DNA from: Pseudonocardia nematodicida
GTDB taxonomy: Bacteria > Actinomycetota > Actinomycetes > Mycobacteriales > Pseudonocardiaceae
DNA length: 64,000 bases
Direction: 5' to 3'
NCBI RefSeq assembly: GCF_040105385.1
Contig: NZ_JBEDNQ010000010.1
Location: 1-64,000, forward strand
The translations under genes were made by a program, and so were the position numbers. This document shows positions 1 to 8,366 of this stretch, one piece after another. The notes under the pieces are model-generated. The model did not search any database and was not told the DNA's origin. It worked only from the letters and a program-made list of their open reading frames with translations. How positions within the stretch are numbered: position 1 is the first letter of the stretch; each line of letters starts with the position of its first letter.

Positions 1-37
1 GGCGGGGGCGGGACGGTGGGACGGGGCCGGACACGAC

Positions 38-75
38 GAGAGCCCCGCCCCGGCGGGTGCCGGTGCGGGGCTCTC
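38..75 (-). terminator. Terminator hairpin after qcrB
   Basis: Perfect 11-bp inverted repeat (GAGAGCCCCGC at 38-48 and GCGGGGCTCTC at 65-75) with a 16-nt GC-rich loop, lying 24 nt beyond the qcrB stop. There is no clear U-tract, which is common for actinobacterial terminators. It most likely ends the ctaE-qcrCAB transcript. Bases 1-37 show no gene. Confidence 0.7.
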
Positions 76-98
76 GGGTTGTGCGTCGTGCGCTCAGC

Positions 99-1781
99 TC
101 ACTCGGTGGGCTGCTGCGGGCGTCCGCCGTCGTCCGGTCGGCCGGCCAGCTCGTCCTGCCGTCCGGACTCGAGCTGCCGGCGGGCGGCGGCACGCTCGTC
201 GCGCTCGAGCAGCTCGCGCTCGTGCGCCTCGTGCCGCGCCTGCTCCAGCGCCCGGGTCTCCTCCGGCGGGTCCGGGCGGAACATCGAGCCCGCGACCGGC
301 GAGCCGGCCGAACCCAGCTGGTTCATCCGCTTCGGCACCGAGGTGCCCTGGTACTCCAGCGGGATGGCGTGGCCGTGCGAGTCGACCCCACCCAGTGGCT
401 GGTGCACCTCGATGAACTCGCCGTGCGGCAGCCGCTTGATGATGCCGGTCTCCACACCGTGCTCCAGCACCGCGCGGTCGGCCTTCTGCAGGCCCAGGCA
501 CCAGCGGTAGGTGACCCAGTACACGATCGGCGGAACGATCAGCAGACCGAGCCGGCCGGCCCACGTCGTCGCGTTCAGGTCGATGTGGAAGAAGAACGAG
601 ATCCAGTCGTTGAACCCGCACATCACGAGCCACAGGTAGAACGAGATTCCCATGGCACCGAGCGCGGTGCGGACCGGCACGTCCCGCGGGCGCTGCAGCA
701 GGTTGTGCAGCGCGTCGTCCCCGGTGAACCGGCGTTCGATCGCCGGGTAGGCGCCGGCCAGCACGAACAGCACCGGCAGGAAGCCCGCGGTCGGGATGAA
801 CGCGGCCGGGATCGTGTAGGTGTCGAACAGGTAGAACTCCCACGGCGGGAAGATCCGGCCCATTCCCTCGGACCACAGCATGTAGAAGTCCGGCTGCGAT
901 CCCGCGGAGATCTGTGCGGCGTCGTACGGGCCGATGTGCCAGATGCCGTTGATCTGGAACAGGCCGCTGATCAGCGCGATCACGCCGGCGGTGACGGCGA
1001 AGAACGCGCCGCCCTTCGCCGCGAACTGCGGCATGATCCGCACGCCGACCACGTTGTTCTCGGTCCGGCCGGGGCCGGGGAACTGGGTGTGCTTCTGGTA
1101 CCACACCAGACCGAGGTGCACGGCGATCAGCGCGAGCAGGACCCCGGGCAGGATCAGCACGTGGATGATGTAGAGCCTGGGGATGATCTCCGTCCCCGGG
1201 AACTCCCCACCGAACAGCGCCCAGTGCACCCAGGTGCCCATGACCGGCACGGTCAGCGTGATGCCCGAGGCGATCCGCAGGCCGATGCCCGAGAGCAGGT
1301 CGTCCGGCAGCGAGTAGCCGGTGAAGCCGGCGAAGGTGCCGACCAGGATCAGCACGATGCCGATCATCCAGTTCGTCTCACGCGGCTTGCGGAACGCTCC
1401 GGTGAAGAACACCCGCATCATGTGGACGATCATCGAGGCGACGAACAGCAGCGCCGCCCAGTGGTGCACCTGCCGCATGAACAGGCCGCCGCGGACCTCG
1501 AGCGAGATCTCCAGCGCCGACTCGTAGGCCCGCGACATGTGCACGCCGCGCAGCGGGTCGTACGGGCCGTTGTAGATGACCTCCTCCATCGAGGGGTCGA
1601 AGAACAACGCCAGGTAGACGCCCGACAGGATGACGATGATGAAGCTGTAGAGGGCGATCTCGCCCAGCATGAACGACCAGTGGGTCGGAAAGACCTTGTT
1701 GAACTGCTTCCGCAGCCCCGCCGCCGGGTGGTAGCGCTGGTCGAGCTGGTCGAGCGCCGCGGCTCCCTTGTTCGAACTCAT
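99..1781 (-). CDS. qcrB: Cytochrome bc1 complex cytochrome b subunit QcrB
   Basis: This 560-residue integral membrane protein carries the two b-type haems of the menaquinol:cytochrome c reductase (complex III) and the quinol oxidation and reduction sites. Paired haem ligands are visible as His106/His120 and His206/His221, and there are eight or more hydrophobic segments up to about residue 450. The last ~100 residues are hydrophilic and Arg/Glu-rich, a cytoplasmic extension typical of actinobacterial QcrB. The ATG at 1781 is chosen because it overlaps the qcrA stop (ATGA) and gives the usual MSSNKG-type start; an upstream open frame continues but overlaps qcrA. Last gene of ctaE-qcrC-qcrA-qcrB. 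In actinobacteria this complex forms a supercomplex with the aa3 oxidase. Confidence 0.97.
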   Translation of the reverse strand: MSSNKGAAALDQLDQRYHPAAGLRKQFNKVFPTHWSFMLGEIALYSFIIVILSGVYLALFFDPSMEEVIYNGPYDPLRGVHMSRAYESALEISLEVRGGLFMRQVHHWAALLFVASMIVHMMRVFFTGAFRKPRETNWMIGIVLILVGTFAGFTGYSLPDDLLSGIGLRIASGITLTVPVMGTWVHWALFGGEFPGTEIIPRLYIIHVLILPGVLLALIAVHLGLVWYQKHTQFPGPGRTENNVVGVRIMPQFAAKGGAFFAVTAGVIALISGLFQINGIWHIGPYDAAQISAGSQPDFYMLWSEGMGRIFPPWEFYLFDTYTIPAAFIPTAGFLPVLFVLAGAYPAIERRFTGDDALHNLLQRPRDVPVRTALGAMGISFYLWLVMCGFNDWISFFFHIDLNATTWAGRLGLLIVPPIVYWVTYRWCLGLQKADRAVLEHGVETGIIKRLPHGEFIEVHQPLGGVDSHGHAIPLEYQGTSVPKRMNQLGSAGSPVAGSMFRPDPPEETRALEQARHEAHERELLERDERAAARRQLESGRQDELAGRPDDGGRPQQPTE

Positions 1782-2917
1782 GTCGTCTTCGGCCTCTCCC
1801 AGAAGGCGGGTCCGACGGGTTCCACGAAGTCGCTCGTGGCGACGAAGTAGCCCTCGTCGTTCACCGTGATCGGCAGCTGCGGCAGCGCACGGGCGGCGGG
1901 CCCGAACACGGGCTCGGCGTCCTGCGTCGCCAGGAACTGCGACTGGTGACACGGGCACAGGATCCGGTTGTCCTGTGCCTGGTACAGCGAGGTGGGGCAC
2001 CCGAGGTGGGTGCAGATCTTCGACCAGGCGTAGAAGTCGCCGTAGTTGAAGTCCTCCTGGCCCGGTCGCTTCGTGACCTGCGTCCCCGGGCGGAGACGGA
2101 TCAGCATGACGGCGGCGTCACCGGCACGCTGGGCGTGCAGGAGCTCCTCCTCGTTGCCGCGCTCGCTCTCCCGGTACGGGAAGACGGTCATCATCGATCC
2201 GGGCTCCATGTCCTCCGGACGCACGCGTGCGATCTCCGAGAGGATACCGGTGTCCGTGCGCAGATACACGGTTTCGCCGCCTTCGGCCCGCCAGCCGGTG
2301 TGCCACAGCGGCGCGTCGTCGCCCTCGGCCCACGGGTTCTTGATCAGGCCGCCGAGCGCGACGATGCCGGTGCCGACGCCCGCCAGGCCGGCCGCGAGAC
2401 CGGCGCTGCGCAGGATCAGCTTGCGCCGGCCGAGCGTGGTCTTCTCGCCGGCGTCGGTGACCTGGGCCACGAACGTGCGGCGGTCGATCTCGTCGGAGAT
2501 GCCGTCGTGGCGCTGCTGCACCGCGACCTCGTCCGGGAACAGCTTCTTCACGGCCTGGATGACCGCGATGCCCAGCGCGAGGATCGAGAACCCGAACGTG
2601 AACCCGATGACCGGGGTGTAGAGCGAGTAGATCGCGTGGCCGGGCTCACCGGCGTTGACGTACTCCCACGGCCACGCGATGAAGGCGACGACGAACGCCA
2701 GCATCGACACCGCCGAGATGACGAACCACAGCGCGACCGACCGCTCGGCCCGCTTCTCCGCCCGCGTCCCCGGGATCGGGAACTTGGGGGTGTTGTGCAC
2801 GACCTCGACCTCGTCGAGCTCACCGGCCAGCCGGGCCAGCTGCTCGGGCGACATCGCATCGAGCTCCTCCCGGGTGGGGCGACGGTCGCCCTGCCCGGTG
2901 GTCACTTCGCTGCTCAA
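1778..2917 (-). CDS. qcrA: Ubiquinol/menaquinol-cytochrome c reductase Rieske subunit QcrA
   Basis: A 379-residue Rieske [2Fe-2S] protein of the bcc complex, passing electrons from menaquinol to the cytochrome c domains of QcrC. The cluster-binding motifs are CTHLGC (Cys302, His304, Cys307) and CPCH (Cys321, Cys323, His324), giving the two Cys/two His ligands and the structural disulfide pair. The N-terminal half has three hydrophobic segments, as in actinobacteria, rather than the single anchor of proteobacterial Rieske proteins. The second motif reads CPCHQSQF, with Gln where Gly is more usual. Coupled at both ends: its ATG overlaps the qcrC stop (ATGA) and its stop overlaps the qcrB start. 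Confidence 0.97.
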   Translation of the reverse strand: MSSEVTTGQGDRRPTREELDAMSPEQLARLAGELDEVEVVHNTPKFPIPGTRAEKRAERSVALWFVISAVSMLAFVVAFIAWPWEYVNAGEPGHAIYSLYTPVIGFTFGFSILALGIAVIQAVKKLFPDEVAVQQRHDGISDEIDRRTFVAQVTDAGEKTTLGRRKLILRSAGLAAGLAGVGTGIVALGGLIKNPWAEGDDAPLWHTGWRAEGGETVYLRTDTGILSEIARVRPEDMEPGSMMTVFPYRESERGNEEELLHAQRAGDAAVMLIRLRPGTQVTKRPGQEDFNYGDFYAWSKICTHLGCPTSLYQAQDNRILCPCHQSQFLATQDAEPVFGPAARALPQLPITVNDEGYFVATSDFVEPVGPAFWERPKTT

Positions 2918-3780
2918 CTCTTCGCTCCCAACCAGATCGCGAACCCGACCAGACCGGACATCACGACGATGAAGACGAACACGCCCTCGGAGGTCGGTCC
3001 GAGACCCAGCAGCGAGTAGCCGCCCGGGTCGTTCGTGTTGTTGACCGACTTGATGTAGGCGATGATGTCGCGCTTCTCCTCCGGCGTGAGCTGCTGGTCG
3101 GAGAACCGCGGCATGTTCTGCGGGCCGGTCTGCATCGCGGTGTAGATCTGCGACTCGCTCGCCGGGGCCAGCGCCGGGGCGTACTTGCCGGACGACAGCG
3201 CGCCACCGACCCCGGTGAAGTTGTGGCAGGACGCGCAGTTCAGCCGGTAGAGCACCCCGCCGCGGGCCGGGTCCTCGCCGCGCAGCGCCTCACCGGTCGC
3301 GGCCGGGGTGACGGGACCGCCACCGTTGGCCTGGATGTAGGCACCGAGGGCCTCCAGGTTCGCCCGTCCCTCGGGGGTCTCCGGGTCGAAGATCGGCAGC
3401 GGGTGCTTGCGAGCCGCCTGCGCCTCCTGGCGGGCCATCGGCATCCGGCCCGACGACACCTGGAAGTAGACCGCGGCGTCACCGACACCGATCAGGCTCG
3501 GTCCGCGGTCCGCCTCACCCTGCAGGTTCGCCCCGTGGCAGGTGATGCACGTGTTGTTGTAGAGCTGCTCGCCCTGGGCGATCAGCGCGGCGTCCGGCTG
3601 CGCCTGCGCCACCTGCGGCGTGGGGGCGAAGGCGGCGTAGAGGAAGCCGACGGAGAGCAGGCCCAGCCCGATGGCCAGGGCGCCCGCGATCCGGCGACGC
3701 ATCTTGCCGTGCGGCCGTACCCGACCGGCCTCGCGGTCGGGCCGCTCGCCCGGTGGTGGGTTCTCGGGGTTCTCGGTCAT
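2914..3780 (-). CDS. qcrC: Cytochrome bc1 complex dihaem cytochrome c subunit QcrC
   Basis: A 288-residue membrane-anchored dihaem cytochrome c. Two CXXCH haem-attachment motifs are present, CITCH (78-82) and CASCH (182-186), each starting a cytochrome c domain. A hydrophobic segment at about 32-52 acts as the N-terminal anchor and another near the C-terminus (around 265-285) as the second. In actinobacteria QcrC replaces a diffusible cytochrome c by handing electrons straight to CtaC of the aa3 oxidase, which fits the adjacent oxidase subunit gene. 66 nt separate it from ctaE, and the stop overlaps the qcrA start. Confidence 0.97.
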   Translation of the reverse strand: MTENPENPPPGERPDREAGRVRPHGKMRRRIAGALAIGLGLLSVGFLYAAFAPTPQVAQAQPDAALIAQGEQLYNNTCITCHGANLQGEADRGPSLIGVGDAAVYFQVSSGRMPMARQEAQAARKHPLPIFDPETPEGRANLEALGAYIQANGGGPVTPAATGEALRGEDPARGGVLYRLNCASCHNFTGVGGALSSGKYAPALAPASESQIYTAMQTGPQNMPRFSDQQLTPEEKRDIIAYIKSVNNTNDPGGYSLLGLGPTSEGVFVFIVVMSGLVGFAIWLGAKS

Positions 3781-3846
3781 CGCTGGGGGTCTTCCAACCT
3801 CGACGTCGTGGCGGGTGCGGTCACTGGGCGGTCCGGACTGCGCCGG

Positions 3847-4446
3847 CTATCGGATGAAGTAGATGACGGCGAACAGCCCGATCCACACCACGTCCACGAA
3901 GTGCCAGTAGTACGACACCACGATCGCCGCGGTGGCCTGTGCCGGCGTGAACTTGCTGAGCGTCGTGCGGATCAGGAGGTAGATGAACGCGATCAGACCA
4001 CCGATCACGTGCAGGCCGTGGAAGCCGGTCGCCATGAAGAAGACCGATCCGTAGGCGCTCGACGCCATGGTCGTCCCGTCGGACACGAGCACGACGTACT
4101 CGTAGGCCTGGCCGACGACGAAGAACGTCCCCATCAGCAGCGTGATCACATACCAGCGGCGGAGCCCGAACACGTCGCCGCGCTCGGCCGCGAACACGCC
4201 GAACTGGCAGGTGAACGACGACGCGACCAGGACGATCGTGATCGTCAGCGCGTACGGGACGTCCAGGTGGGTCTCCGGCGGCGGCCAGGGACCGTCGTTC
4301 TGGGCCCGCGCGGTGAAGTACATCGCGAACAGCCCGGCGAAGAACATCAGCTCGCTGGCGAGCCAGACGATGGTGCCGATGCTGACCAGGTTGGGCCGGT
4401 TCAGCGAGTGGATCCGCGCGCTGATGTTGGGTGCCGCTGTCGTCAC
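3847..4446 (-). CDS. ctaE: Cytochrome c oxidase subunit III CtaE
   Basis: A 199-residue heme-copper oxidase subunit III with five hydrophobic segments and conserved blocks such as HSLNRPN and the WLASELMFFAGLFAMYF stretch. It is a structural subunit of the aa3 terminal oxidase and is first in the operon with qcrCAB, as usual in actinobacteria. Two starts are possible: ATG at 4455 and GTG at 4446. The GTG is preferred because a CATAAT -10 box (4454-4459) lies exactly 7 nt upstream, the geometry of a leaderless transcript, and the ATG sits inside that box. The genes for subunits I and II are not in this window. Confidence 0.95.
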   Translation of the reverse strand: MTTAAPNISARIHSLNRPNLVSIGTIVWLASELMFFAGLFAMYFTARAQNDGPWPPPETHLDVPYALTITIVLVASSFTCQFGVFAAERGDVFGLRRWYVITLLMGTFFVVGQAYEYVVLVSDGTTMASSAYGSVFFMATGFHGLHVIGGLIAFIYLLIRTTLSKFTPAQATAAIVVSYYWHFVDVVWIGLFAVIYFIR

Positions 4447-4453
4447 GCCGGGC

Positions 4454-4459
4454 ATTATG
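4454..4459 (-). promoter_or_regulatory. Leaderless -10 box of ctaE operon
   Basis: CATAAT read on the minus strand, 7 nt before GTG 4446. It marks the probable transcription start of ctaE-qcrCAB at or next to the start codon. The -35 region is not obvious. Confidence 0.5.
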
Positions 4460-4627
4460 ACCCGACGCGAACTTCTACAGCCTGTCGGGCTCCCTGTTTC
4501 GGCGCGTCGGATCGCCGGGCGGCACGGTCGGACCGCTTTCCCGCAGGTGATCGGGTCGGCCCTCCGGGGAGCCGGCGCCTGATCAACGTCCGGTGCCGTC
4601 GCCGGGTTCCCGGCGCCGACCGACCAC

Positions 4628-4633
4628 TAGTAT
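4628..4633 (+). promoter_or_regulatory. Leaderless -10 box of receiver-like gene/trpD
   Basis: TAGTAT, 7 nt before the GTG at 4641. It supports a leaderless mRNA and fixes the start of the receiver-like gene at 4641 rather than the in-frame GTG at 4593. Confidence 0.6.
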
Positions 4634-4640
4634 CCGACGC

Positions 4641-5129
4641 GTGGCGAGCGGAGCATCGGCAGAGACGGGCGGCAAGGGCGGCGTCAGCCGGGAGGTCGGC
4701 GCAGCAGCCGGCGGAACGGCGACCGGGACCAGCACGGTGCTGGTCTACAGCCACCGCCCCGAGGTGCGCGAGAGCATCATCGAGGCGGTCGGGCGGCGCC
4801 CGGCGCCGGACGTCGGGCGGGTGACCTACACCGAGGCCAGCGGGATCGCCGAGGTGCTCGCGGCCTGTGACGCCGGCGAGGCGGACCTGCTCGTGCTCGA
4901 CGGCGAGGCGCAGCCCACCGGCGGGATGGGCGTCGCGAAGCAGATCCGGCACGAGATCATCGACAGTCCCCCGATCGTGCTCACCGTGCGGCGGCGCGAC
5001 GACCGCTGGCTGGCCACCTGGTCCGAGGCCGACGCGGTGCTGGTGCACCCGCTGGACCCGATCGAGGCCGCCGAGGTCGTCGCGCAGGTCCTGCGGGACG
5101 CCCGGGCCGGCACGCTGACCCGGAGCTGA
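4641..5129 (+). CDS. Small receiver-domain-like protein upstream of trpD
   Basis: A 162-residue protein with a disordered Gly/Ala-rich first ~25 residues and then a single domain that looks like a two-component receiver fold: a first strand (TVLVYSHRP), a central strand ending in an acidic residue (LLVLDGE, the phospho-acceptor position) and a later LTVRRRDD strand. No DNA-binding domain follows, so it is a stand-alone or degenerate receiver; the acidic pair expected near the first strand and the C-terminal Lys are not clearly present. It ends 5 nt before trpD, so the two are probably co-transcribed. Its signal and partner are unknown. Confidence 0.75.
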   Translation: MASGASAETGGKGGVSREVGAAAGGTATGTSTVLVYSHRPEVRESIIEAVGRRPAPDVGRVTYTEASGIAEVLAACDAGEADLLVLDGEAQPTGGMGVAKQIRHEIIDSPPIVLTVRRRDDRWLATWSEADAVLVHPLDPIEAAEVVAQVLRDARAGTLTRS

Positions 5130-5134
5130 CGCCG

Positions 5135-6220
5135 GTGACCGCCGCCCCGACCCCTGCGAACCCGACCCCGGCGACCCCGACCTGGCCGTCGGTGATCGGC
5201 CGCCTGATGCGCGGCGAGGACGTCGGCGCCGGGGAGGCGACCTGGGCGATGGGCCAGGTCTTCGCCGGCGAGGCGACCCCGGCGCAGCTGGCCGGGTTCC
5301 TGGTCGCGCTGCGCGCGAAGGGCGAGACGGCGGCGGAGATCTCCGGGATGGCCGACGCGATGCTCGCGCACGCGCTGCGGGTCGAGGTCGCGGGCCGGGC
5401 CGTGGACGTCGTCGGCACCGGAGGTGACCAGGCCCACACCGTCAACATCTCCACGATGTCCGCGATCGTCGTCGCGGCCGCCGGGGCGCCGGTGGTCAAG
5501 CACGGCGGGCGGGCCGCGTCGTCGCAGGCCGGCACCGCGGACGTGCTGGAGGCGCTCGGTGTCGCGATCGAGCTGACCCCGGCCGCGGTCCAGCGGTGCG
5601 TGACCGAGCTGGGGATCGGGTTCTGCTTCGCGCAGGCCTTCCACCCGGCCATGCGCTACGCCGGCGGGGTCCGCCGCGAGCTGGGTGTCCCGACCGCGAT
5701 GAACGTGCTCGGACCGCTGTCGAACCCGGCGCAGCCCGCGGCCGCGCTGGTCGGCTGCGCCGACCCGCGGCTGGCGCCGATCATGGCCGAGGTGTTCGCC
5801 CGGCGCGGCAAGTCGGCGCTGATCGTCCGGGGTGACGACGGGCTGGACGAGCTGACCACCACGACGACCAGCACCGTCTGGATCGCCTCCGGCGGGCAGG
5901 TGCGGCAGACCCGGCTGGACCCGACCGCGCTCGGCGTGCGCCCGGCCACCACCGAGGACCTGCGCGGCGGGACCCCGGACGTCAACGCCGGCGTCGTCCG
6001 CGACCTGGTGGCGGGCAAGACCGGGCCGGTGCGCGACGCCGTGCTGCTCAACGCGGCCGGCGCGCTCGCCGCCCACCGCGGCGTCGACGGGGACCTGACC
6101 GCGGCGATCGGCGCCGCCCTGGACGCGGTCGCGACGGCCGTCGACTCCGGTGCCGCCGCGGACCTGCTGACCCGCTGGGCCGCACTCTCCACGGAACTGG
6201 CCGGCGCTCCGCGCTCGTGA
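5135..6220 (+). CDS. trpD: Anthranilate phosphoribosyltransferase
   Basis: A 361-residue enzyme of tryptophan synthesis that joins anthranilate to PRPP to give phosphoribosylanthranilate. The PRPP/Mg-binding GTGGD loop lies at 94-98, the anthranilate-binding region KHGGRAASS at 122-130, and a DGLDE acidic motif in the second half. The usual KHGN is KHGG here, a conservative-looking change worth noting. The first ~18 residues are a Pro/Thr/Ala-rich extension before the real domain. GTG start at 5135 with GGAG just upstream, overlapping the end of the previous gene. No other trp genes are near, which is normal for trpD beside ctaE in actinobacteria. Confidence 0.95.
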   Translation: MTAAPTPANPTPATPTWPSVIGRLMRGEDVGAGEATWAMGQVFAGEATPAQLAGFLVALRAKGETAAEISGMADAMLAHALRVEVAGRAVDVVGTGGDQAHTVNISTMSAIVVAAAGAPVVKHGGRAASSQAGTADVLEALGVAIELTPAAVQRCVTELGIGFCFAQAFHPAMRYAGGVRRELGVPTAMNVLGPLSNPAQPAAALVGCADPRLAPIMAEVFARRGKSALIVRGDDGLDELTTTTTSTVWIASGGQVRQTRLDPTALGVRPATTEDLRGGTPDVNAGVVRDLVAGKTGPVRDAVLLNAAGALAAHRGVDGDLTAAIGAALDAVATAVDSGAAADLLTRWAALSTELAGAPRS

Positions 6221-6262
6221 GTGGTCGTCGCGGTCGGAGCCGCGACAACCACCCACGAGCGC
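6211..6262. terminator. Bidirectional 23-bp terminator hairpin
   Basis: Two 23-nt arms (6211-6233 and 6240-6262) separated by a 6-nt loop. They pair with only two non-Watson-Crick positions, which become G-U pairs in the minus-strand RNA. The trpD stop codon lies inside the left arm. It sits between convergent trpD and the sugar-isomerase operon and probably ends both transcripts. Confidence 0.75.
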
Positions 6263-6270
6263 GACAGCGC

Positions 6271-7278
6271 CTACTGGTTCGAGAACGCCGCGTCGAACGA
6301 GGCCTCCGGCCGCTTCCACAGCAGCGACCGGACGAACCGCACGGCCTCCTCGGCGCCGTGCAGCCGGTCCATCCCGGCGTCCTCCCACTCGATCGAGATC
6401 GGGCCGTCGTAGCCGATCGCGGTCAGTGCGCGGAACGCGTCCTCCCACGGGACGTCGCCGCGGCCGGTGGACACGAAGTCCCAGCCGCGCCGCGGGTCGC
6501 CCCAGGGCAGGTGCGAGCCCATCCGCCCGGCCCGGCCGTTCGGGCGGCGCAGCCGGGTGTCCTTGCAGTCCACGTGGTAGATCCGGTCGCGGAAGTCGGT
6601 GATGAACCCGACCGGGTCGATGTCCTGCCACATCATGTGCGAGGGGTCCCAGTTGAACCCGAACGCCGCCCGGTGCTCGACGGCCTCCAGCGCGGCCACG
6701 CTGGTCCAGTAGTCGTAGGCGATCTCGCCGGGGTGCACCTCGTGGGCGAACCGGACGCCCTCGCCGTCGAACACGTCGAGGATCGGGTTCCAGCGCGCCG
6801 CGAAGTCCGCGTAGCCGGCGTCGATCGTCGAGGCCGGGACCGGCGGGAACATCGCCACGTACTGCCAGATCGACGACCCGGTGAACCCGACCACGGTGTC
6901 GACGCCCAGCTTCCGCGCGACCTTCGCGGCCCGCGCCATGTCCTCGGCGGCCCGGCGGCGGACCCCCTCGGCGTCGCCGTCGTCCCACACGTAGTCGCGC
7001 AGGATCGCCCGGTGCCGGAAGTCGATCGGGTCGTCGCAGACCGCCTGCCCGGCGAGGTGGTTGGAGATCGCGTAGCAGCGCAGGCCGTGCCGCTCCAGGA
7101 TCTCCAGGCGGGACCGGACGTAGGCGTCGTCGGTCTCGGCCCGGCGCAGGTCCAGGTGGTCCCCGGAGGCGGCGATCTCCAGGCCGTCGTAGCCCCAGCC
7201 GGCGGCGAGCTCGGCGACCTGCTCGAACGGCAGGTCGGCCCACTGCCCGGTGAACAGCGTGACCGGTCTCGTACTCAC
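6271..7278 (-). CDS. Sugar phosphate isomerase/epimerase family protein (TIM barrel)
   Basis: A 335-residue xylose-isomerase-like TIM-barrel protein (AP-endonuclease family 2 fold). Characteristic pieces are GYDGLEI near the N-terminus, FAHEVHPGEIAYD and FNWDPSHMMW in the middle, and the metal/substrate region YHVDCKDTR. Members isomerise, epimerise or dehydrate keto-sugars and inositol derivatives; the exact substrate cannot be read here. It is the last gene of a coupled four-gene operon: GTG 7278 overlaps the stop of the upstream dehydrogenase (GTGA). Larger than the paralogue at 9484, so the two are probably not redundant. Confidence 0.85.
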   Translation of the reverse strand: MSTRPVTLFTGQWADLPFEQVAELAAGWGYDGLEIAASGDHLDLRRAETDDAYVRSRLEILERHGLRCYAISNHLAGQAVCDDPIDFRHRAILRDYVWDDGDAEGVRRRAAEDMARAAKVARKLGVDTVVGFTGSSIWQYVAMFPPVPASTIDAGYADFAARWNPILDVFDGEGVRFAHEVHPGEIAYDYWTSVAALEAVEHRAAFGFNWDPSHMMWQDIDPVGFITDFRDRIYHVDCKDTRLRRPNGRAGRMGSHLPWGDPRRGWDFVSTGRGDVPWEDAFRALTAIGYDGPISIEWEDAGMDRLHGAEEAVRFVRSLLWKRPEASFDAAFSNQ

Positions 7279-8366
7279 TGGTTCTCCCCCGTCTCGATCC
7301 AGCCGCCGTCCGCGGCGGACTGCAGCACGGCCTCGGTGAGCCGCACCGTGCGGAGGCCGTCGGCGAAGCGCGGCAGCCCCTCCGGCTCGTCGCCGCGGAC
7401 CGCGGCGTAGGTGTCGGCGACGAACGCGCCGAACGCGTCCTGGTAGCCCTGCGGGTGACCGGCCGGCACGGTGCACAGCCGGGCCGCGTCCGGCGCGAGC
7501 TGGTCGGCGTCGCGCGGGACGAGCGTGCTGCCCGCCCGGCGCCCGACCCACAGCGTCTCCGGCTGCTCCTGGTCGAACCCGACGCTCTCCGCGGTGCCGG
7601 CGATCTCGATCGCCAGCCGGTTCTTCCGGCCCGGGGCGACCTGCGAGACCAGCAGCGTCCCGATCGCGCCGCCGCGGGTGACCAGCGTGAGCGCGGCGGC
7701 GTCCTCGGTGGTCACGCTCGTATGCCCGGCCCGGTCCTGGTGCAGGATCCGGGTGGTGGCCGCCAGCCGGGTGACCCGGTCGCCGGTCACGAACTCGACC
7801 AGGTCGACCAGGTGCGACCCGATGTCGGCGAACGTGCGGGACCGGCCGCCCGCGCCGGCGTCGACCCGCCAGTTGCCGTCGCCGGCGGCGAGCATCCAGT
7901 CCTGCAGATAGCTGCCCGAGATCGTCACCGGCGGTCCCGCCGCGCCGGAGGCGAACCGGGCGCGGGCCTCGCGCACCATCGGATGGAACCGGTAGACGAA
8001 CGGGACCGTCCCGACCAGCCCGGCCGCGGCGACCGCGCGGACCAGGTCCTCGGCGTCGGGCACCGCGATGGCCAGCGGCTTCTCGCACACGACGTGCCGG
8101 CCCGCGGCGATCGCGGCCGCCGCCTGCCCGGCGTGCAGCGCGTTGGGGGTGCAGACGTGGACGACCTCGACGTCCGGGTCTCCCAGCAGCTCGCCGAGGT
8201 CGGCGTAGCCGCGGGCGACCCCGAGCCCGGCGGCCACCTCCCGGGAACGCTGCGGGGAGCTCGCGAGCACCCCGGCCACCGTCGCGCCCGCGGCACGGGC
8301 GGCGCGGGTGTGCACGCGGGCCATGAACCCGCCGCCGACGACCGCGACCACCGGCCCCGCACTCAT
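7275..8366 (-). CDS. Gfo/Idh/MocA family oxidoreductase (second)
   Basis: A 363-residue NAD(P)-dependent dehydrogenase. The N-terminal Rossmann fold begins with a glycine-rich VVGGGFMARVH turn, and the family signature CEKPLAI sits at the domain junction; the C-terminal half is the usual alpha/beta substrate-binding domain with a conserved FADIGSHLVDLVEF stretch containing the catalytic-region His. Such enzymes oxidise a hydroxyl of a sugar, inositol or glycoside to a ketone. ATG 8366 overlaps the upstream stop (ATGA) and its own stop overlaps the next start. Inferred to act in series with its neighbours on a carbohydrate. Confidence 0.88.
   Translation of the reverse strand: MSAGPVVAVVGGGFMARVHTRAARAAGATVAGVLASSPQRSREVAAGLGVARGYADLGELLGDPDVEVVHVCTPNALHAGQAAAAIAAGRHVVCEKPLAIAVPDAEDLVRAVAAAGLVGTVPFVYRFHPMVREARARFASGAAGPPVTISGSYLQDWMLAAGDGNWRVDAGAGGRSRTFADIGSHLVDLVEFVTGDRVTRLAATTRILHQDRAGHTSVTTEDAAALTLVTRGGAIGTLLVSQVAPGRKNRLAIEIAGTAESVGFDQEQPETLWVGRRAGSTLVPRDADQLAPDAARLCTVPAGHPQGYQDAFGAFVADTYAAVRGDEPEGLPRFADGLRTVRLTEAVLQSAADGGWIETGENQ

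Noticed and set aside
57..1850. Plus-strand 597-codon frame opposite qcrB.
   Set aside because: Antisense of a confidently identified gene; mirrored codon bias explains it.
4593..4640. Longer start (GTG 4593) for the receiver-like gene.
   Set aside because: The TAGTAT box lies between 4593 and the GTG at 4641 with exact leaderless spacing.
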